Source of the DNA: Bryopsis sp. KO-2023
Lineage: Eukaryota; Chlorophyta; Ulvophyceae; Bryopsidales; Bryopsidaceae
Assembly: GCA_030272585.1 (NCBI GenBank)
Contig: BSYQ01000006.1
Location: 5,419,001 to 5,483,000 of the forward strand
DNA length: 64,000 nt
Direction: 5' to 3'
The notes beneath the pieces were generated by a model, which searched no databases, had not been told where the DNA came from, and saw nothing but the letters and a program-made list of their open reading frames with translations. Shown here piece after piece: positions 10,201 through 22,737 of the stretch (its first letter is position 1; the number at the start of each line of letters is the position of its first letter). A program made the translations under genes and the position numbers.

Positions 10201-13200
10201 ATGCTGTACTGATGTTGTTGTTGAGGTTTATTTTACGCATAAGGTCAAAAGGTCGAGTGTGGCCTGTTCATGGAAATGTGTATGACTGACTCGGAAGTAG
10301 AACCACCGTTTCATCCCATAAAATTAAAAAAAATTAAAAAAATGTGCGTATCTAGCTCTCTACCCCAAAGGCAAACAAAGAAGAAACTGAGTCGAGAATC
10401 TCCAGTCTGTACAGTACTGATATAAACGTGTTTCACATTCTGGATTTACCAGATGGACCACCCCCTCCGCTAGCTTCAGACGACACCTCCCTCAAGCCCG
10501 GCAGTCTGCCTCCTGGGATGGTCAATGCAAAACCCCAGAGTTCGAGGATTTCACCCCATTCGGATCCTGCGAAAACAGGCAAGCATTCGACCGAAGAGAA
10601 TTTGGCTGGCAGCAAGAGTTGGAAATCCAGGAAAGACTCGGAGAGGCGAAAGGGCAAGCGGAAAAATTCATGTGATCGGGATGAAGATTTTGGCGAAGGG
10701 GAGGGGGGTTATGAGTGGACCGACGATAATCATGCAGGGAAAGAGGCCGATCGGCATGGGGAAAAGGAGCAGGGCAGCCGGGATATGAAGGTGAGCCAAA
10801 AATGACAAGATGATTGCATGCCTATGATTGCATGCATGCATTCTCACATGCATTGTACTTTCTTGAGGTTCCCTAAACAGGGCGTTCTGCAGCGTTTGAC
10901 CAGTTCTCCTTGGATTCATGTGTGTGTGTGGGTTGAATGCTTGATTTTTGGTTTTGGACGATGGAAAAGGATGGGCAGGAGCACAAGCCTCGTCGCTCAT
11001 CCAGGGACGCCAAGGAACGCAATCGAGATGAGCGCAAGGACCGGAAAAAGCACAAAAGTCACCACAGGGATACAGAAAACCAGTCACGACGTGATGGAGA
11101 GAGGTGAGATTGCAGGCAGCCACTTTTTCACTGTTTAAGAAACACAGGGGTGGTGTTGGAGGGGAGAATGCTCCAAAGATGGTGAAAATGGATGAGCAGC
11201 TGGCAATCGTCTATCTTTTTGGATCAAACCTTGTGCTTGGGATTTTTTTCGGATGAGCAGTATGAGTGGGGTTGTTTTTTGGATTCAGGAAAAGGAGAGA
11301 GGATGATTCTGGAGGTGGTAGAGATTCAAGGCGGCACGATAAGCAAGGGGATGATACCAATCAATCTAAACAAAAGAAGCATCGCCACGTAAGTTTGGAG
11401 TGTAATCTATTCACAGTAAGAAACGGTAGATATTCAAATTTGATCCATTATATTGATGGATGGTCAGCAGGAGCATGGCATTTGATGTGGTTAAATATTC
11501 AAAGTTGATGTTATTTGCTACTGTGAGGTTTAAAGCGAGTTTACTTGAAATGATGTGTTGGGGGCCCGGTGGAAGTTGAAAATAAGTTGAAAATAAAAGT
11601 ATTATGATAATGGAGTAAAGAGGAGATTTCCTATGATGCCTGCGGAAAGATCAAATTTTTTACTTTCTTTTTCCATGAAACATATTTTATTACTATCAGG
11701 ATGAGAAGCGGAAAGATCGAAGGGGGGCAGAAGAAGATGGAGGGGGAAATGATGGGAAGGATTTGGATGGGAAATCGCGGGGCAGGGAAAGGGGTGCGGG
11801 GGGCAAAAGCGAACACAGCCATGAAAAAGAAAGAAAGAGACATCGACACAAAGGCAAAGGCCGCAGCCGAGGTCGGGAAAAGGAGGAAAAAGAGTCACGG
11901 AGCCGAGGGGAAAAAAAAGATCGAGGAAGGAGCAAAGAGAAGAAAGGTCGGTTCGTCTGTCTGGCGAACGTATGGTGGGCGTTTTCTTCTTTTTTTTCGA
12001 ATGAGTCATAGCATCCAGGTCCGTATCGAGCGTTTCTTCCTTGTGTGTGTGTGTTTTTGGTTTTCCTCCTGATCAGCCATGTCGAAAGCGGACGTTGATT
12101 TGGGTAGCAGCAAGGAAGGCCACGGATTTGCTAATCTCGACAACGGAGGGGCTTGTGAAACAAACACCGAGGCCTTTTCGAATTCCATGGAAAAACCGAG
12201 GAGGATCAAACGGCCAAGGTCGGTCGATCGAGAGGAAAGGGGTGTGGAGGGGACGATGTCTGACCAAGCAGTGGATGTGGAGATGGCACCAGAAGAGCTT
12301 GATAGGGAGTCGGGGCCCCTGGTGCTGACAGAGGGAGGGGTGAATCTGTACGACACTCTGGTGGATGTGTTAATGCAGCCCCGGCCAGAATCGACAATCG
12401 CATGCACGTCAAGGTGGGTGCTTTCCAGATGGAGGGCAGCAGAAGTTGCTCCTCAATTGTACATACTTTCCCTGTGATTTCATAGGCGGGTTAATGCCAT
12501 CCATGAATGTTTGACCTTCCCAGCTTGTGCAGCGGTCGGCAGGACCTCTGTTTGAAAGACACATCCATATATAAGATGGATGGTGTCATGGTCCAAAGGA
12601 TGAGGTGTTGGCTTGTTGTTGACCTCATGTGACCCAGGGTTCTGCAGAAGTTGAATGCATATGAGGACATGGTCAAGTTTCATGAGGCGACGGTGTCGGC
12701 TTGCCAGAAAGCGCACGACCAGTGCGAGGATGAGGTGATCAGCCACCTCCAGCAGGCGTCAGATGCACTCGTTGGTATTTCGGTGGCAATTCAAAGCCTG
12801 TCCAACGGAAGGGCAAGGCCGAAGGGCCAAGTTGCTGCAGGAGGAAAGGAAGGGAAACAGGCCCCGTCGCAAGGTCAGTCATGGACACCTTGAGGAAGAT
12901 GTTCTGGTCGTTTAACGCTTCACTGGGTGGTACCATCCCTGTTTGTGGAAAACCTTTATCTATTTTCTGAGTGGAGGAAGCGAGGTTGGGTGCATGTGAT
13001 GTAGTACACATTTCGTAATGCGTTGCTTTCCTCTGTCGATTTTAGGATCAATCCGGTGCCCCGACCTCGAGGTGGATGCCTGCGTTCGAGAATGCCTGTC
13101 GGCTGGCCATTTGCTTTCGACAATAGTAACCCTCTTGCATGTCCCTGAAATGCTCCCCACCTCGTCCAAACAAGCTGCGATCGGCCAGACATTCAACGAA

Positions 13201-16200
13201 GGATTGCACTCCATTATGGTCACTCTAGTTTCCTCCCCGTCGGGTCTGTTTTTCCTCCGGCATCACGCGCGCGATGTTCTGGATATGGTTTCGAATGTAG
13301 TGGAAAAAAATTCTGGGGTTGATAAAATGGACAAACAGGGTTGGAATGTGGTGGAGGAGGTGATTTGTCTTGTTGGACATGTTGTGAGGGCAAGTGAGGC
13401 TGTGGACGTTGTTTTGGATTCTTCTATCACGTCTGTGAATGCCGCAAGGGCTGTTAGCACTCTGACGGAGGTACGCTGGTTCGGCTTGTCAAAGGGATGC
13501 TGCTGTTGTTGTAGTATTAGTTGTCAATGTCGTATATGCATGCGTCCCTGTTGTAAAGTGATTACTAAGAGTCGATGGGCCTTGAAGTAAAAACTTAGAT
13601 GCTTGAAAAAAAAGGGTTCAGAATTAAGGGGGAGGGGGATGAGATTTTGTGTTGACATGCATGCATGTGTGCGTGATGCTCGCATGCATGAATGCATGTC
13701 AGACTAGATGCATACACATGCAGGTATGGTGAAGCGTGAGTTATAGGTAGTGTGATAATTGGATTTGATGCTGTATTGGCCGTCAGCTATTCAACCTGTC
13801 GAAAAAAGATTCAAGAACGTTTGGCTTGCGACAGAGGTTTATTTATTTTTTTTGTCCTTTTTTTCCCTGGGAGTGGGGGTTAAAAGTATGGGTAGATAGA
13901 AGAGGGGGTTTTGCATCTATTTATTATCAGGATTAGCACACTTCCAGCCCAGGTTTGTTTTCCTCGAAAGAGGGGTTACCAGGTGCAGTACATACATGAG
14001 AGTAGATAGCCTGTTTGACACCTTGTTTTTGTGATGTTCAACTACCTGAGCGCCATTTCAGTCCCCGTTTTGACCTGGAAACTAGAAGTTGATGCTTAAT
14101 AAACCGCACCAAAATAATGCAACCGGCACTTTCTTTCTTTCTTTGTCATTTTATATATTTTGCGTTGTGGTGGTGTCGTTTTTGTCTGGATGAAGGCACG
14201 TACAGTTTTAGCCCAGGGGGTTTTTGGGGGTTGGGGACGGATGTGATGAGTTTCGATACGGAGTGGTTGATCTTGCTTTCAGATGCTGCAAGGCGACATT
14301 ACACAAGAGGCCGCCGTCCTATCGATGTCTTTATCAGGTAACTGTGTGCATCGGCTGCTGAAGCTGATGAGGTCCCGGGCAGCATTCCTCAAGAACATCC
14401 AGCAACAGCCCCAGCTCTCTTCCAACCACGATTCCAAATCGAACAATCGAACAACTTCACCCAGCTTGGCAGCCGAAACAGACGAGGCTTGCGAGGAAGG
14501 TTACCCTCCATCCCCAAATGCACTGCCGGTGCTGAAGCTGTTGGTTGAACTCGGGAGGTCCCCCCAGGCATGGGGTATGGCTCGATTTTGTGAAGTTGCA
14601 GATGTGGTGGTGGGAGTGATGGAAGCTGAAAGGAAGCTGTGGGAATCTGGATGCGAGGAGGGGGTGCTGGAGTTGTTGGGGAGGGCTCGGGTGGCTGTGG
14701 TGTTCAAAGAGAAAGGATGTGGGGGGCTGATGGAAAAGCTGGCGGAGGTGCTTCCACAGTTTTCTGGTGGGTTGTTTTTGAAGAAGGATAAATGCACTCT
14801 GTTTTTGTGGGGGAGGAAAGTTGAATTTCACCCTCCACATATTTTTGTATGGAACTTTCAAAATGAAACAGAAAAACCTACCTGCCAGCTCTCTTTGGTG
14901 GGAATTTTTGAGGAAGGAACTGGATTGCAGCCAATCGCCTGTGCTGTTGAGGGATTGCTTATGAGAATGTATGTGTTTGAACCAGTAGGTATGGAAAACA
15001 AAAAGCTCGTTGTCAAAGATATAGACTCCAAAGCTGCCATCCAATTGCTGAAATCCCCGGAAGAAATGGGGGTTGTGCTGATGTCCCTGAATCTGGTAGC
15101 GCATGAGTTTGGGATATACGACCCTGGGGCTAACTTATCGGTTGTATATGGACCTGGTGCAATGCCGACATTGGAAAAAGCCTTACGATGTGCCATCGAG
15201 GGGTTCTTAGCAACCAGAGCCGATCTTCAGTGGATGCTGTTGGCCGGTGAGTTTTTCATGGTCTGTTTTTCCGACAAATCGAGAAAAAAATCAAATGTGC
15301 TGGAAAATCCACAGTGGATTTTGAGGGAATTATTTTTGAATGATACATGACTCTCAGTTGAGTTTTTGTTTTTGTTCAGGGGATTTCCGTGGCGATTTGT
15401 CGGTGGGAGCTACAACCAGGAGGGCTGTCATGTTGATGCAGTCCATCACTCAGGTTCTGAACGCTTGGAGCGCCAGGCTGCAAAAAGGCCTGGTGGAAGT
15501 TAACGGGACAGGTTTTGTGGATGCCTTGGTGAAAGCCCATTCCCTACTGACAGTCACATCGGAGAGTTTTGGAGCAATGAGTGGAAAGGGAACCAGAAGT
15601 TGCGTCGTCCTAAAGGTACAGTTTTTTTAGTTTTCAAGCCGATCCGGGGAATCCGGAGCTATAATATCTCATGCATAATTTCCTAAGAAGTTTTTCCTGT
15701 TCCTGTGTTTTTGTTTTTTTTTCTTGAAACTGCTCAGGCTCGACACTCCATCGCCTGCGTTCTGAGCCGATGGGTGGAAATGGAGTGGGGCCCAGACATC
15801 ATCCCAGCCTCTTTTCCTGGGCCATCATCCGAAGTGGGGCCTCAAGACATGCTCTGCACAATTTGTTTGTTGGGGGACCTCTTCCCAACGGAATGGCCCC
15901 CTGCCAAGAACCCCCTCAGCGGCTCCAAATCGTTCCCTCCACCATCCAACATCAAAATGAGGGCCACACTCGCAAGGTGGTTGTCCATCCACACCATGAA
16001 AAAAGTAAATTTTTTCATTTTAAAAATTTTCATTTTTTTTTTTCATTTTTTTTTTTTTTCATTAGCAACTTCCAAGGCTTCTTTTTTGTTCTACTCGAAT
16101 CAGTACGTCTCTAATCAAGATTTCAGGATTTAAAAAGATCGTTTGCTGCCAGGTCTCTGGAGCCATGCGCAAGCCAGTTCCGGCACCTCATAGAATTTGC

Positions 16201-19200
16201 CCTGGGTTCAGAAAACCTGTTGGTGCGATGTGCGGTGGTTAGAATGTGTGCCAGGGCCGCTGGACTCGGAGGGGGGATGGGTTGCTTTCTTGCTGAGCCT
16301 TTCATTGAAGAAATTGTCAGACTCACCAGGAGGGACATCGCTCTTTGTACGGACCAGTGGCGAATCGCTGAGTACCTCCTAGCATTGTGTGTTTGGCCAG
16401 CAATGAAGGTAGAGAAAGGGCAATTCTTCGAAATGGCTGCAGGGAGGGGGTTGAAACTCAGTGCTGCTTTGTTTGTTTGAGAAAACTCCAGGGCAAACCA
16501 AAAAGAACCAACGCAAATTCCCTCAAAATCTTTCCAAAAGACGATTATGGGTGGCCAACTGGAAGATATGGTCGTGCTGAGCGGACGTAATGCGAACACA
16601 TGTTTGATTGCATGCAGGCAGCTTTGCTGGATTTGAAGGCGGCCTCGTGTGTGTCGAGACTGATCCAATGCATTGCCCCTCAGTGTCGGGAGGATTCCGG
16701 GGCGGTGCTAATGTGCAATGTTTTGCTGCAAGTGTTGGGCGTTTTGTGCGATCCTGACGTTTGTTTGAATTCCTTGACGACATTGAGCGAGAGGCTCCGA
16801 TCAGACCTCCCCTCTTTGGCAGAGACTGCAGTCATGGTGCCAGCTTTGCTGTCCAGTGTTAAGCACCTCCAAGGCAAGGGCTGTGTCATTTTTGCCTCGT
16901 CCTTTTCTGTGGATAGCTGTGTTTTTTGGTGAGGTTTCCTTGTCTTATGGATTTCTTGGTGGCTGCAGGTTGTAGAGGGGCTATTTTTGACCTGCTTACA
17001 TCCGTCAGTCATTCTCCTGCTGGAAAGCTGGGGATCATCAAGGGAATTTCCAAATGGCATTCAACCAGCGGCACTACATCGAACTCCACCAGTCAGTCTG
17101 GTGGGGAAAACAGCCGGGCATGCATCATGTGGGCAGCATCTCAAATCAGAGAATGCCAAGAAGGTCAAGAGGCGGACGCGAGTGTGTCGAAAATCGCAAC
17201 CTTCCTGGATGAGCTGGAAGACCCAGGGGAGAATGCTGCGAAAAGCGAGCCAGTCCTGACTGCACCTAATCGTTTCAAGAATGCAGTCCAAGCAGCGGTT
17301 CAGTTCGCAGCTTCATCCTCAGGTATAAAAAACTTCCTGAAAAGAAGCTTTACGATGTTTACGGTCTGCATGCATGCCACCAATTTTTGCTTTTTCGTTT
17401 TGGATGCATTTGCTTGGAGGTTTGATTGGCTGAAGGAAAACTCGAAAGATGAATTAGAATGTGCGCATCTCTTTGATGCACACAGGTGACAGCGGAGTTG
17501 GGTTTGGAAAAGCTGCAGCCGAGCTGCCAGATGTCCATCCTCTAGCTCTTGTATATGATGCTTCAACACAGCACTACTGGCGCTATGCCAAGTCCCAGGA
17601 AGCCTTGAAGGCGCTCCGTCGAGCATGGGTGAAATGGCCTGGAGAATCCCCCGACCTCGGCCCCGCAACCAGCTTCTACGGAAAAGGCCTGGTTGGAGCA
17701 TCCCGTCCCAGACAAGTGCAAAGAGGGGTGTACGTGTCGAAACCAGGGGGGCAGGAAAGATCTGGAATCGGAGTTTCGCCAAGGGGGTCACCGATAGAAG
17801 ACATGAATGTGGAGGTGCCTGTCTTACGGCGAGGGAATGAGCAGCAGTCTGTGAATGCCCAACCACCTCCACCACAGCAACAACATCACCTCCATCAAGG
17901 CCCACCGCTGCAACGTCCGGCTGGGGATTTGCCACCCGTTTTCGCACCTCCTCGACGGGGTACTGAGGGCAGAAGGATCCGAATGGGTCTGGGAAGCAGC
18001 AGGGCACCGTCGATTCATGTGGATGCTTTCCAGAGGCGAGATGGTTCGTCAGATTTGGGTGGCATTGAAGGCCCGGAGTCAGCAAACGGAAGCCAAGAAA
18101 TGGTGCGGATGGTTGGGAGTGGAAACGATTCTGCCATTGTGATGCCAGGCCTCGGTCGCACTCCAAAGAAATTTCTTTTCTGAGCTTCTGGGCAGACGTT
18201 GGGCCTTGTGCATGTTATCGGTCAAGATTCAACGTGCATGCATGCATGAGGAGCTAGATGTAAAACGAAGAATGTCCTGTTTTGCTCAGGTAAAGGGCAT
18301 CGAGATGAGGGATACCTCCATGGATCGACCCAACTTAGCACTCGGCGGCCCAATAGCAGAAAGGCCAATGCCACACCATCCCGAAGCTCCTTCTCAGAAG
18401 CACGATTTTGGAATCCCTCAGCAACAACAGGAAAAGCATGACATGCGGAAGTCAGCCCCGGAGGCACCCAAACAAAAACAGCCTTTCACGATCTCTTTGC
18501 CACCAAGAGCACGTCGCGAACCCCTTCTGACGCATGCTAAGCCCATTGGCCGGGATCCTAGGACGGGCGTATATCACCCCGTCAATCGACTGCCCACACA
18601 TCAAGACAATCTAAGAAACGATGGCAAATTGCGAGGTCCCGTTGCTGTTGTGCATTCGGATGGGTCTGGCCCCTCATCGCTGGTCAGACCTTCGGATCCA
18701 TTTCACAGAAGGGTTTCAAACACTTCCACCGTCCCCATGAGAAACGATCCAGGCGCTGGGCTGGTGCGAAACCTCAATGTGGTTCACCCGATGAGGGCAG
18801 CACCTCATGGGGCGATTCCGAAAAAAGCTGGGGAGGCAAACGGAGCGCCTTTGATGGGGGGGATGGGTAGAGTTGAGGGGGCCGGAGGCTTAGTGAAGCA
18901 GGAGACTTCGCCACAAGCACCACAATTGTCGCCCGAGACCTCAGGGCCAGAATCAGCGGTTGATAGGGAGCTTTTTCCATCTGGAGGGACATCGGTGGGG
19001 CCATCGTCTCCGAATGTGCCTTTGGCTGCCGGTTCACCGGATGCATCGAACATCACAAAAGACAATGTCAGGGTGAGATGTGAAATGATCTCCATTTGAC
19101 GAAATTGTAACTTTAGCTCTGGGTCAGAAATCCATGCAGACATTCATGTGCCGATATTGGTGGCTAGCCTGTTTTACATTTCCTCCGTGAATGGGCTGCA

Positions 19201-19449
19201 CTCGACCTTTTTTGGCCTTGTGAAAAACACTTTCAATTCAATTCAATGATGCCTGTTGGATTTTCAGTTCGTATCGGTCCGCATCGACTGTTGTATTATT
19301 TTCTGACAAAGTTGGTGTGGATCTGTGTTTGGGTGTAGTCATTGCTCCACAACCCATCGACTATGAGAGAAATTTTGAAGAACCACCCCCAACTGGTGGC
19401 AGCCCTGCAAGCAAAATTAGGCCAGAGTAAGAGTGATTCAACACCATAG
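7249..19449 (+). CDS. VIR: Virilizer/VIRMA homolog, scaffold of the mRNA m6A methyltransferase complex
   Basis: Nuclear scaffold of the m6A writer complex (with METTL3/METTL14, WTAP, HAKAI in known systems). Exons read: 7249-7317, 7818-8006, 8251-8352, 8583-8871, 9201-9280, 9597-9759, 9866-about 10080, about 10356-10790, 10979-11103, 11289-11388, 11700-11946, 12077-12413, 12638-12873, 13046-13470, 14283-15246, 15380-15615, 15738-16004, 16127-16408, 16618-16873, 16969-17322, 17486-about 18102, 18290-19072, 19339-19449; about 2,290 aa. Family marks: the N-terminal block ending TDCMILRGRYERVDIRVRGF; LNKGMTGLALA and GCAALLGWW as in plant VIR; GDLFPTEWP; the C-terminal SRAPSIHVDAF, matching the RPPSMHVDDF signature; and a tail NHPQLVAALQAKLGQ as in plants. 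An Arg/Lys/Asp/His-rich segment (exons 8-11) is inserted. The phase at 10080-10356 and the donor near 18102 are uncertain. The intron after 16873 appears to begin with GC. Confidence 0.9.
13654..13700. repeat. Inverted repeat built of CATGCATG words in a Virilizer intron
   Basis: GACATGCAT at 13654-13662 is matched by ATGCATGTC at 13692-13700. The spacer holds further CATGCATG copies. It lies in the largest Virilizer intron (13471-14282). Confidence 0.7.
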
Positions 19450-20706
19450 ACTGTGATTGAGCAAGGTGATCCTATGACAGACTGCCCTTCGCACGTTTGT
19501 GAAGTGTCGAGGAGAGGGAGGGAATCAAGCAAAGGGATGGTCGAGGAGGTTGTATCGCGAGTGGAGAGAGAGATTTACTGTTAGGAATGCTTTAGGTTGG
19601 TTAAAAAAGTCGGAGAAAAGGAAGGAGTTTTGGTTTTTGGGGGGCGGGTGGGAAACGGAGAGAAGAAAAAAAGGGATTGGGTAAGGAGGGGGGGGAGGGG
19701 TTGGGCAAGGAAGGGGAGGGGAGGGGAGCCACTGTATGGGTTTGATTGTAAATTGGGTGCTTGTTGGGGTTTGGTAGGTTTTTGTTTTATATTTTTTAGG
19801 GATTGATTGTTGCATTTTTTTATGGCAGGGGTGAATGTGTGGTTCACTTCTGTTTTGGGGTGGGGTAGGTGATTCGAAACGATTTCTTCCGGAAGAAAAA
19901 AAAATGACGAAAAGAAAAACGAACGCAAAACGATATTGATTGGACTGGTGAACAGAGACAAGAACGACTCTAATTTTCAAGCAAATAGAATAAACACTTC
20001 TTTAACCTCTATTTATTTTACTTCATTTTATTTTGGACTGTTCAGATTCGGGACGGTGGGGTCCAGTCACTGAAATCACCCCCTCCACCCTGATGGCAGA
20101 TTGACCCTGAACGGCTGTGACCAATTGGTGTTTGTTTTACAGAAATGTTCATACAGACCCAAATCTGTCCGCGACTAGAGTGAGAGGAAGAGGTTCTGGG
20201 CTGTTTGGAATTTGGAGTCCGGAGACCGACATACGCCACCTTGTCGTGGAGGCACGTGATAGAAACGCTTTGCTTGTCTGATCAGGTCGATAATTGAGAA
20301 ACATGCCAATTGTTCCCCTCCAGCTAATAAAGTGCGGACTTGAGGCGTAAAGCTTCCTTGCATAAATTGCGTGCAACAGAGATATCTTCACACACACAAG
20401 GCAAACCGAACGCTTGGGCATATCACGCATCTCATGCGCTCCCTCATCCCAGCATATCGTTTGCAGACGTACAAACTTCCCATTTCTGTGTTCGCATCCT
20501 AGTAGGTTCCACAATGCAACACCAATGCCCCACTCGATTCCACGTGTTGACACGACCAAAATGCTCGCACAGTCGAAGCCTTATATGCCCTTCAGCCACA
20601 GCGTGCCGACGGAAAGCAGAGGAAGCAACCGCCAGATTGACGCGCGAAGCAACAGGAACCTTGTCCCCAGAAAAGTCGATTTCCATCGATTGACGCATTT
20701 GTTGGT
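19450..20706. other. Intergenic: Virilizer to monooxygenase
   Basis: It contains the Virilizer 3' UTR and the promoter of the next gene. A G-rich plus-strand tract at 19641-19730 has several G3-G8 runs that could form a quadruplex. An in-frame run before the monooxygenase ATG (20514-20706) was not adopted, because the FAD-binding fold starts right after the ATG at 20707. No other gene is seen. Confidence 0.5.
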
Positions 20707-22737
20707 ATGCACAACACAAAGGACGTCAACTCGGTATGCGTGATCGGAGGAGGTGTTGCCGGATTGGTGACGGCAAAAGCACTGCTGTCTCGTGGCTTCT
20801 CGGTTTCTCTATTCGAGGAAAGGGGCGAGATTGGAGGGCTGTGGAGCGATAATTATTACAATGTCGCCGTCCAAGCCGACAAGCTCTTGTATGAGTATCC
20901 AGAAAAAGCTTTCCCAGAGAACGTGTCGAGACTTGCCTCTGCGACAGAAATTCTGGTGAGCCAAACCACGAATCGGGCTGGCCGCGACGGGTGGGGTACC
21001 CAGTTTGCACACGTTTTTTTGTGAGAGGGATATGCATACTGTCTGCACCTTCTAGCAATTGTTGCGGAGAAGTCTGTCCATAAATACATGAAAATGCAGC
21101 AAACCCTGCTTTTGCATAGCCACGAGCGTAAGATAAGGTGAACTCAAATGTGGGCAGGCTTATTTGAACGAATTCGCGAAAGAGCACAACCTGCTTCCCT
21201 GCTGCAAACTTCGCCATAAGATTGTGGAGGTGTCTAGACCAAAGGAAACCGTGCCTTGGACAGCGACTTACACAAATAGTGGAGGAGAGATCCTGCAGGA
21301 GGAGTTTGATTTCGTCGTGGTGTGCACAGGGCTGTTAGGAAAGCCATCGATTCCAGACTTCCATGGTCTTTCCTGCTTTAAGGGCCGTGTGCTGCACAGC
21401 ACGGAATGGAAATCACCTCAGGAATTTCACGACAAGAAGGTTGTGGTTATCGGCAATGGAAAGGGCGCGACAGATGCGGTTGTGGGGGCCCTGAGTCCTG
21501 CACGACAGGTTCATCAGGTGTGCGTGGTGTAGAGAGACGAGCTCAATTTTATGGCGAAGCATCAAACCGCCAGCGGTTTTCCTTAAAAACGTTTGAGCTG
21601 ACGGAGCTTTGTGTTTGCACGCATCAGGTTGTTCGAACCAAGCAGTGGTATCTTCCACTCGATTTCTTTGGAATCGTTCCATTTCAGAATGTACTGACAA
21701 TTCGTGCCGTTGGTTTCATGTCCCCCGGGTTTGATACACCCTCAGGGATTTGGAAACTCATAGAGTGGATCATGGCCCCGCTGGTCTGGATCTTCGCTCA
21801 TTTGTTGGGGTTGCTTTTTGTATATCACAGTGGTTTCCCGTCTCACCTACGACCAGATGCCACATATCAATTGGAAGGGGGAGCTGGTATGCAGATTCCT
21901 AAACCTGCGTATTATGACGCGGTGAAATCAGGCAAAGCCGTGGTAAGTACTTTTACGAGCCTCAGAATTGTTCTGTGTGGGAAAACTGCAGGTTCAGCGG
22001 CAATTCGACGTGATTCCATTCCATTCATTTTGCAATAAAACAGACACAGCTGAAAGTAGCCATGCCACAAGAGATACTCGATTGTTTTTTTTTTGATATT
22101 TTCTGCATAGTATACTTTTTTAACTTCTTTCTTGTGTTCTACTAAATTAGTAGTACTAATTAATGCCGCCATAAATCAGCTGTTTGATTTGATGTAGGTT
22201 CACGTGTCTGGAGTAAAAGCCTTCACGGAGCACTCGATCGTGTTGCAGAACTGGGAGACAATAGACGCCGATGTGGCGGTCATGGCAACGGGATACAAGC
22301 AAGATTTCCCCTTCCTTGACCACGCCGTCAAAGAAAAACTCGTGCACGATTCGGATGGCTTGTGGTTGTATCGCCACATCCTCCACCCGGAAATCCCTGG
22401 CCTGGCGTTCATTGGCCCCAACGTTTCCACCTACTTGAGCTCATGCACGTTCTCCCTTCAAGCAGCATGGATTGCGAGGATGTTGTCAAAAGAAATGGTG
22501 GTTCCGTCGACGAGCGCCATGTGGAAGAGCATCGAAAAGGCAAAAGGGGTTGGGCGGAGCAGGCTGCCGCAGGACCCCAAGAGGTCGACTGCGCTGAATG
22601 CAAGGACCATCAAATATCACGACTTGTTGTGCAGAGATATGGGGTGGGAGCCAAGGAGGAAGGGGTTGTTAGGCATGTTCCTCGATTATTTTACGCCGGC
22701 GTACCCCCGGACCTACAAGCACATTGTTGATGGTTGA
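20707..22737 (+). CDS. Flavin-containing monooxygenase (FMO-like, FAD/NADPH)
   Basis: Oxygenates soft nucleophiles (N or S) of small molecules or, in some families, ketones, using FAD, NADPH and O2. Four exons, 20707-20955, 21158-21517, 21628-21942 and 22198-22737, are all in phase 0 and give 487 residues, the normal FMO size. The FAD-binding GGGVAG is at residues 14-19, with acidic Glu37/38 ending the second strand, then GEIGGLW. FKGRVLHSTEW at 157-167 is close to the FMO fingerprint FxGxxxHxxxY/F. The NADPH motif GNGKGA is at 182-187 and ATGY at 338-341. A hydrophobic stretch near residues 255-275 (WIMAPLVWIFAHLLGLLFV) suggests membrane contact. Plant YUCCA, fungal and protist FMOs share these motifs, so the substrate is unknown. 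It is convergent with the aldo/keto reductase. Confidence 0.92.

Noticed and set aside
14457-15104. 215-codon minus-strand frame
   Set aside because: Antisense to the long Virilizer exon; His/Pro/Phe-rich composition artefact.
17300-18166. 288-codon minus-strand frame
   Set aside because: Antisense shadow of a Virilizer exon; no recognisable motif.
20514-20706. Upstream start for the monooxygenase
   Set aside because: The open stretch before 20707 has no conserved residues, and the FAD-binding strand begins directly after the ATG at 20707.
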